From NCBI RefSeq assembly GCF_011758655.1, contig NZ_JAAMPA010000001.1:2170001-2234000 (forward strand): a stretch of DNA of 64,000 bases, read 5' to 3'. Each line of letters begins with the position of its first letter. Positions within the stretch are counted from its first letter, which is position 1. The translations under genes and the position numbers were made by a program. This stretch comes from Modestobacter marinus (lineage in GTDB: Bacteria > Actinomycetota > Actinomycetes > Mycobacteriales > Geodermatophilaceae). Of the stretch, positions 61,338 to 64,000 are shown in pieces. The notes under the pieces were generated by a model. That model ran no database searches. It had not been told where the DNA came from and worked only from the letters and a program-made list of their open reading frames with translations.

Positions 61338-62578
61338 GCGGGCAGGAGACGACCGGCGCGGGGAGCGCCCTGGGCTCTGCCGTCGATGCCTGGTCGGAGG
61401 CACACCACGCCGAGCTGGTCGCCGTCCGCCGGCACCTGCACGCCCACCCGGAGCTGGGTTTCGTCGAGCACGAGACGACGGCCTTCCTGGAGGAGAGGCT
61501 CACCGCGGCGGGCCTCGCGCCCCGCCGGCTGAAGTCCGGCACCGGCCTGGTCTGTGACGTCGGGGGCGACCCGGACGCCGGGCCGGTCGTCGTGCTGCGC
61601 GCCGACATCGACGCGCTGCCGCTGGCCGACCTCAAGGACGTCCCGTACGCCTCCACCCGGGAGGGGCTCTGCCACGCCTGCGGCCACGACGTGCACACCA
61701 CCGTGCTGCTCGGGGTGGCGCTGGCGCTGGCCTCGCTGGACGAGCTGCCCGGCACCGTCCGGTGCGTCTTCCAGCCCGCCGAGGAGCAGGTGCCCGGCGG
61801 TGGCCTGGAGGTCCTCGACGAGGGCGTGCTGGCCGGGGCGACCCGTGCGTTCGCGCTGCACTGCGACCCCTCGCTGACGGCCGGGTCGGTCGGGCTGCGC
61901 ACCGGGGCGATCACCGCGGCCTGTGACCGGGTGGAGGTGACGCTCACCGGGCCCGGCGGGCACACCGCCCGGCCGCAGTTGACCGTCGACCTCGTGCACG
62001 CCATGGGCCAGGTGGTCACCGAGGTGCCCGGCCTGCTGTCCCGGCTGGTCGACCCGCGGGCCGGTGTGTCCCTGGTGTGGGGAGCGGTCAGCGCGGGGGT
62101 GGCGGCCAACACCATCCCGGAGACCGGGCAGCTGCGCGGCACGCTGCGGGTGCTCGACCGCGCGGTGTGGAGCGAGGCCGAGGAGCTGGTGCGCCGGCTG
62201 GTCACCGACGTCGCGACCACCTCGGGCGCCCGGGTGGCGATCGAGTACGTGCGCGGGGTGCCGCCGGTGGTCAACGACCCGCGCAGCGTGGCCCTGCTCC
62301 GGTCCGCGGCGCTGGAGACGGTGGGCAGCGAGGGCGTGGCGCTGTCCCCGCAGAGCATGGGCGGGGAGGACTTCGGCTGGTTCGCCGAGGTGCTGCCGAT
62401 CGCGCTCGCGCGGCTGGGCACCCACGGCAGCGGCGAGACGTTGGACCTGCACCGCGGCACCTTCGACGTCGACGAGCGGGCGATCGGGGTCGGGGTGCGG
62501 TTGCTGGCCCGCACGGCGCTGCACGCGCTGGCGGCGGATGCCGTACCCGCTGGCACTCCCGTCGGTCCGGCCCTGTAG
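61334..62578 (+). CDS. M20 family amidohydrolase
   Basis: A 414-residue metal-dependent amidohydrolase: RRHLHAHPELGFVEHETT, VVLRADIDALPL, CHACGHDVHTTVLLG (metal His), FQPAEEQVPGG (catalytic Glu), ALHCDPSL, TGPGGHTARP and SMGGEDFGWF. The pattern fits N-acyl-amino-acid/hippurate hydrolases and matches AmiA1/AmiB1 of mycobacteria by position. Substrate unknown. GTG 61334 overlaps the GCS2 stop. Confidence 0.9.
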   Translation: MSGQETTGAGSALGSAVDAWSEAHHAELVAVRRHLHAHPELGFVEHETTAFLEERLTAAGLAPRRLKSGTGLVCDVGGDPDAGPVVVLRADIDALPLADLKDVPYASTREGLCHACGHDVHTTVLLGVALALASLDELPGTVRCVFQPAEEQVPGGGLEVLDEGVLAGATRAFALHCDPSLTAGSVGLRTGAITAACDRVEVTLTGPGGHTARPQLTVDLVHAMGQVVTEVPGLLSRLVDPRAGVSLVWGAVSAGVAANTIPETGQLRGTLRVLDRAVWSEAEELVRRLVTDVATTSGARVAIEYVRGVPPVVNDPRSVALLRSAALETVGSEGVALSPQSMGGEDFGWFAEVLPIALARLGTHGSGETLDLHRGTFDVDERAIGVGVRLLARTALHALAADAVPAGTPVGPAL

Positions 62579-62628
62579 ACCTCTTCCGACGCACTTCCCT
62601 CAGGCACCTGAGAAGCGGGGACCCGACG

Positions 62629-64000
62629 ATGAGCTCCTCCGACCAGCGATCCGCAGGCCCCCCGGCCGAGCCGGCCGCGCCCGACGTCCTGCCCCTGGCC
62701 GGGGAGTTCCCCGCGGCGACCCGGGACCAGTGGCGTGAGCTGGTGGCCGGGGTGCTGCGCAAGGCCGGCCGGGAGGAGCTGCCCGACCCGGTCGAGGAGG
62801 CGCTGCGGGTGCCGGTCGCCACCGGGGTGTCGGTGGCTCCGCTGTACACCGCCGAGGACGCCGGGGACCTGCCCGCGCTGGCCGGGGCGCCGGGGCTGCC
62901 GCCGTTCGTCCGCGGTGCCCGGGCCGGGGCGGCCGGGGTGACGGCCGCCGGCGGCGCCGACCCGGACGTGCCCGGGGGCTGGGACGTGCGGCAGCGGCAC
63001 GCCGACCCCGACGTGGCGCGCACCCGGGAGGCGATCGCCGCGGACCTGGAGAACGGCGTCTCCTCGCTGTGGCTGGTGGTCGGCGACGGCGCCGTGCCGG
63101 CCGGTGCGCTGGGCGAGGTGCTGGCCGACGTCCTGCTGGACCTGGCACCGGTGACCCTGCAGGGCGGGGTGCCCGCGGCGGAGGCGTTCCTGGCGCTGGT
63201 CGACGGACGCGCCGACCTGGCGCCGGGCGGGTGCCTGGGGCTGGACCCGCTGAGCGTGCAGGCGGCGACCGGGGAGCCGCAGGACCTCACCGGCCTGGCC
63301 GACCTGGCCCGCCGGGCGCCGGCGGGCTGGCGCACCGTCGTCGCCGACGGGACGGTCGTCGCCGACGCCGGTGGTTCGGTGGTGGAGGAGCTCGGCTGCG
63401 CGGTTGCCGCGGGGGTGGCCTACCTCCGGGCGCTCACCGCGGGCGGGCTGGACGTCGCCGACGCCTTCGGCCAGGTGGAGTTCCGGCTGTCGGCGAGCGC
63501 GGACCAGTTCACCACCATCGCCGCGCTGCGCGCGGCGCGCCGGCTGTGGGACCGGGTGGGGGAGGCGAGCGGGGTGCCGGCCGAGGCGCGGGCGATGCGC
63601 CAGCACGCGGTCACCTCGAACGTGATGGTCACCCGGCACGACCCGTGGGTGAACATGCTGCGCACCACGGTCGCCTGCTTCGCCGCCGGGGTCGGCGGTG
63701 CCGACGTGGTGACGGTGCAGCCCTTCGACGCCGCGCTCGGGCTGCCTGACGCCTTCGCCCGGCGGATCGCCCGCAACACCCAGGCCCTGCTGGTCGAGGA
63801 GGCGCACCTGGCCCGGGTGCTCGACCCGGCCGGTGGCTCCTGGTACGTCGAGTCGCTGACCGAGTCCCTCGCCCAGGCCGCCTGGTCCTGGTTCACCGAG
63901 GTCGAGCGCGCCGGTGGGCTGGCCGCCGCGCTCTCCTCCGGGCTGGTCGCCGAGCGCATCGGTGCTGCGTGGGCGGAGCGGCAGGAGCGGATCGCGCACC
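62629..64000 (+). CDS. mutA: Methylmalonyl-CoA mutase small subunit (3' end outside window)
   Basis: The first ~457 residues of the beta (small) subunit of methylmalonyl-CoA mutase. It has the TIM-barrel blocks of the family: VATGVSVAPLYTAEDAGDLP, GWDVRQRHADPDVART, SLWLVVGDG, TSNVMVTRHDPWVNMLRTT, ADVVTVQPFDAALG, ARNTQALLVEEAHLARVLDP and AGGSWYVESLT. The subunit is structural; catalysis and B12 binding are in MutB, expected just downstream. ATG 62629 has a weak AGAAGCGGGG upstream. The pathway links propionyl-CoA to succinyl-CoA and so to SucCD. Confidence 0.9.
   Translation, partial: MSSSDQRSAGPPAEPAAPDVLPLAGEFPAATRDQWRELVAGVLRKAGREELPDPVEEALRVPVATGVSVAPLYTAEDAGDLPALAGAPGLPPFVRGARAGAAGVTAAGGADPDVPGGWDVRQRHADPDVARTREAIAADLENGVSSLWLVVGDGAVPAGALGEVLADVLLDLAPVTLQGGVPAAEAFLALVDGRADLAPGGCLGLDPLSVQAATGEPQDLTGLADLARRAPAGWRTVVADGTVVADAGGSVVEELGCAVAAGVAYLRALTAGGLDVADAFGQVEFRLSASADQFTTIAALRAARRLWDRVGEASGVPAEARAMRQHAVTSNVMVTRHDPWVNMLRTTVACFAAGVGGADVVTVQPFDAALGLPDAFARRIARNTQALLVEEAHLARVLDPAGGSWYVESLTESLAQAAWSWFTEVERAGGLAAALSSGLVAERIGAAWAERQERIAH

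Noticed and set aside
57911..62578. Very long open frames on both strands across 57.9-64.0 kb (over 1,000 codons)
   Set aside because: Shadow frames of high-GC coding sequence; they run antisense to or out of frame with punA, the flavoprotein, GCS2 and M20 genes. Only the last part of the + frame (from 61334) is a real gene.
62599..62612. CTCAGG-CA-CCTGAG palindrome before mutA as an operator
   Set aside because: Only 6-bp arms and a single copy; too little to support a regulatory call.

Overview
The window is very GC-rich, gene-dense DNA with strong G/C preference at third codon positions, many GTG and some TTG starts, and DUF222-HNH, DUF559, mycothiol-dependent MDMPI, DUF805, DUF3017, PerM and DUF5336 proteins. 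This points to a chromosomal segment of a high-GC actinobacterium. The gene set and the style of the intergenic repeats suggest the Frankiales/Geodermatophilaceae area, but that placement is inference.

Positions 1-3.8 kb (minus strand) hold a truncated Tat-exported acetamidase/formamidase and a chorismate mutase, GGDEF, PIG-L deacetylase group headed by a structured leader. Positions 3.9-19.1 kb follow the order I remember for M. tuberculosis Rv0948c-Rv0957: chorismate mutase, uvrD1/pcrA, M23 peptidase, sucC, sucD, DUF5336, perM, purN, purH. Insertions here are a lipase, a membrane protein, an orphan B12-binding protein and a secreted esterase. Positions 19-24.5 kb carry a pentapeptide-repeat protein, folD, DUF3017, malate and isocitrate dehydrogenases and a DUF559 nuclease-like gene bracketed by inverted hairpin repeats. 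Positions 24.5-33.2 kb hold envelope and housekeeping genes: CAP-domain protein, CNNM/CBS protein, galE, an aminotransferase, trpS, a 2H phosphoesterase, a BrkB protein and a D,D-carboxypeptidase.

Positions 33.4-58.7 kb are dominated by nucleoside uptake and breakdown. A BMP-type lipoprotein, an ABC ATPase, two permeases, cdd and deoA form a tightly overlapping run. Next come an ABC-2 exporter, add, a DEAD-box helicase and a duplicated-domain acidic protein, then deoC with two coupled aldehyde dehydrogenase genes (one full length, one catalytically incomplete half), then upp, a phosphohexomutase/pentomutase (pmmB-like), a uronate dehydrogenase-like SDR and punA. Together they can import nucleosides, deaminate and phosphorolyse them, isomerise the pentose-1-phosphate, cleave deoxyribose-5-phosphate and oxidise the acetaldehyde, while upp salvages uracil. 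The right edge has a CoA-disulfide-reductase-like flavoprotein, a GCS2-family ligase, an M20 amidohydrolase and the start of methylmalonyl-CoA mutase small subunit. Part of this region resembles my memory of Rv3303c-Rv3315c.

Many genes have a TAnnnT-like -10 hexamer 5-9 nt before a GTG/ATG start, so leaderless mRNA is probably common. Several dispersed or tandem repeats lie at gene boundaries and in places supply a start codon or ribosome binding site. I saw no tRNA, rRNA, CRISPR array, insertion sequence or prophage.
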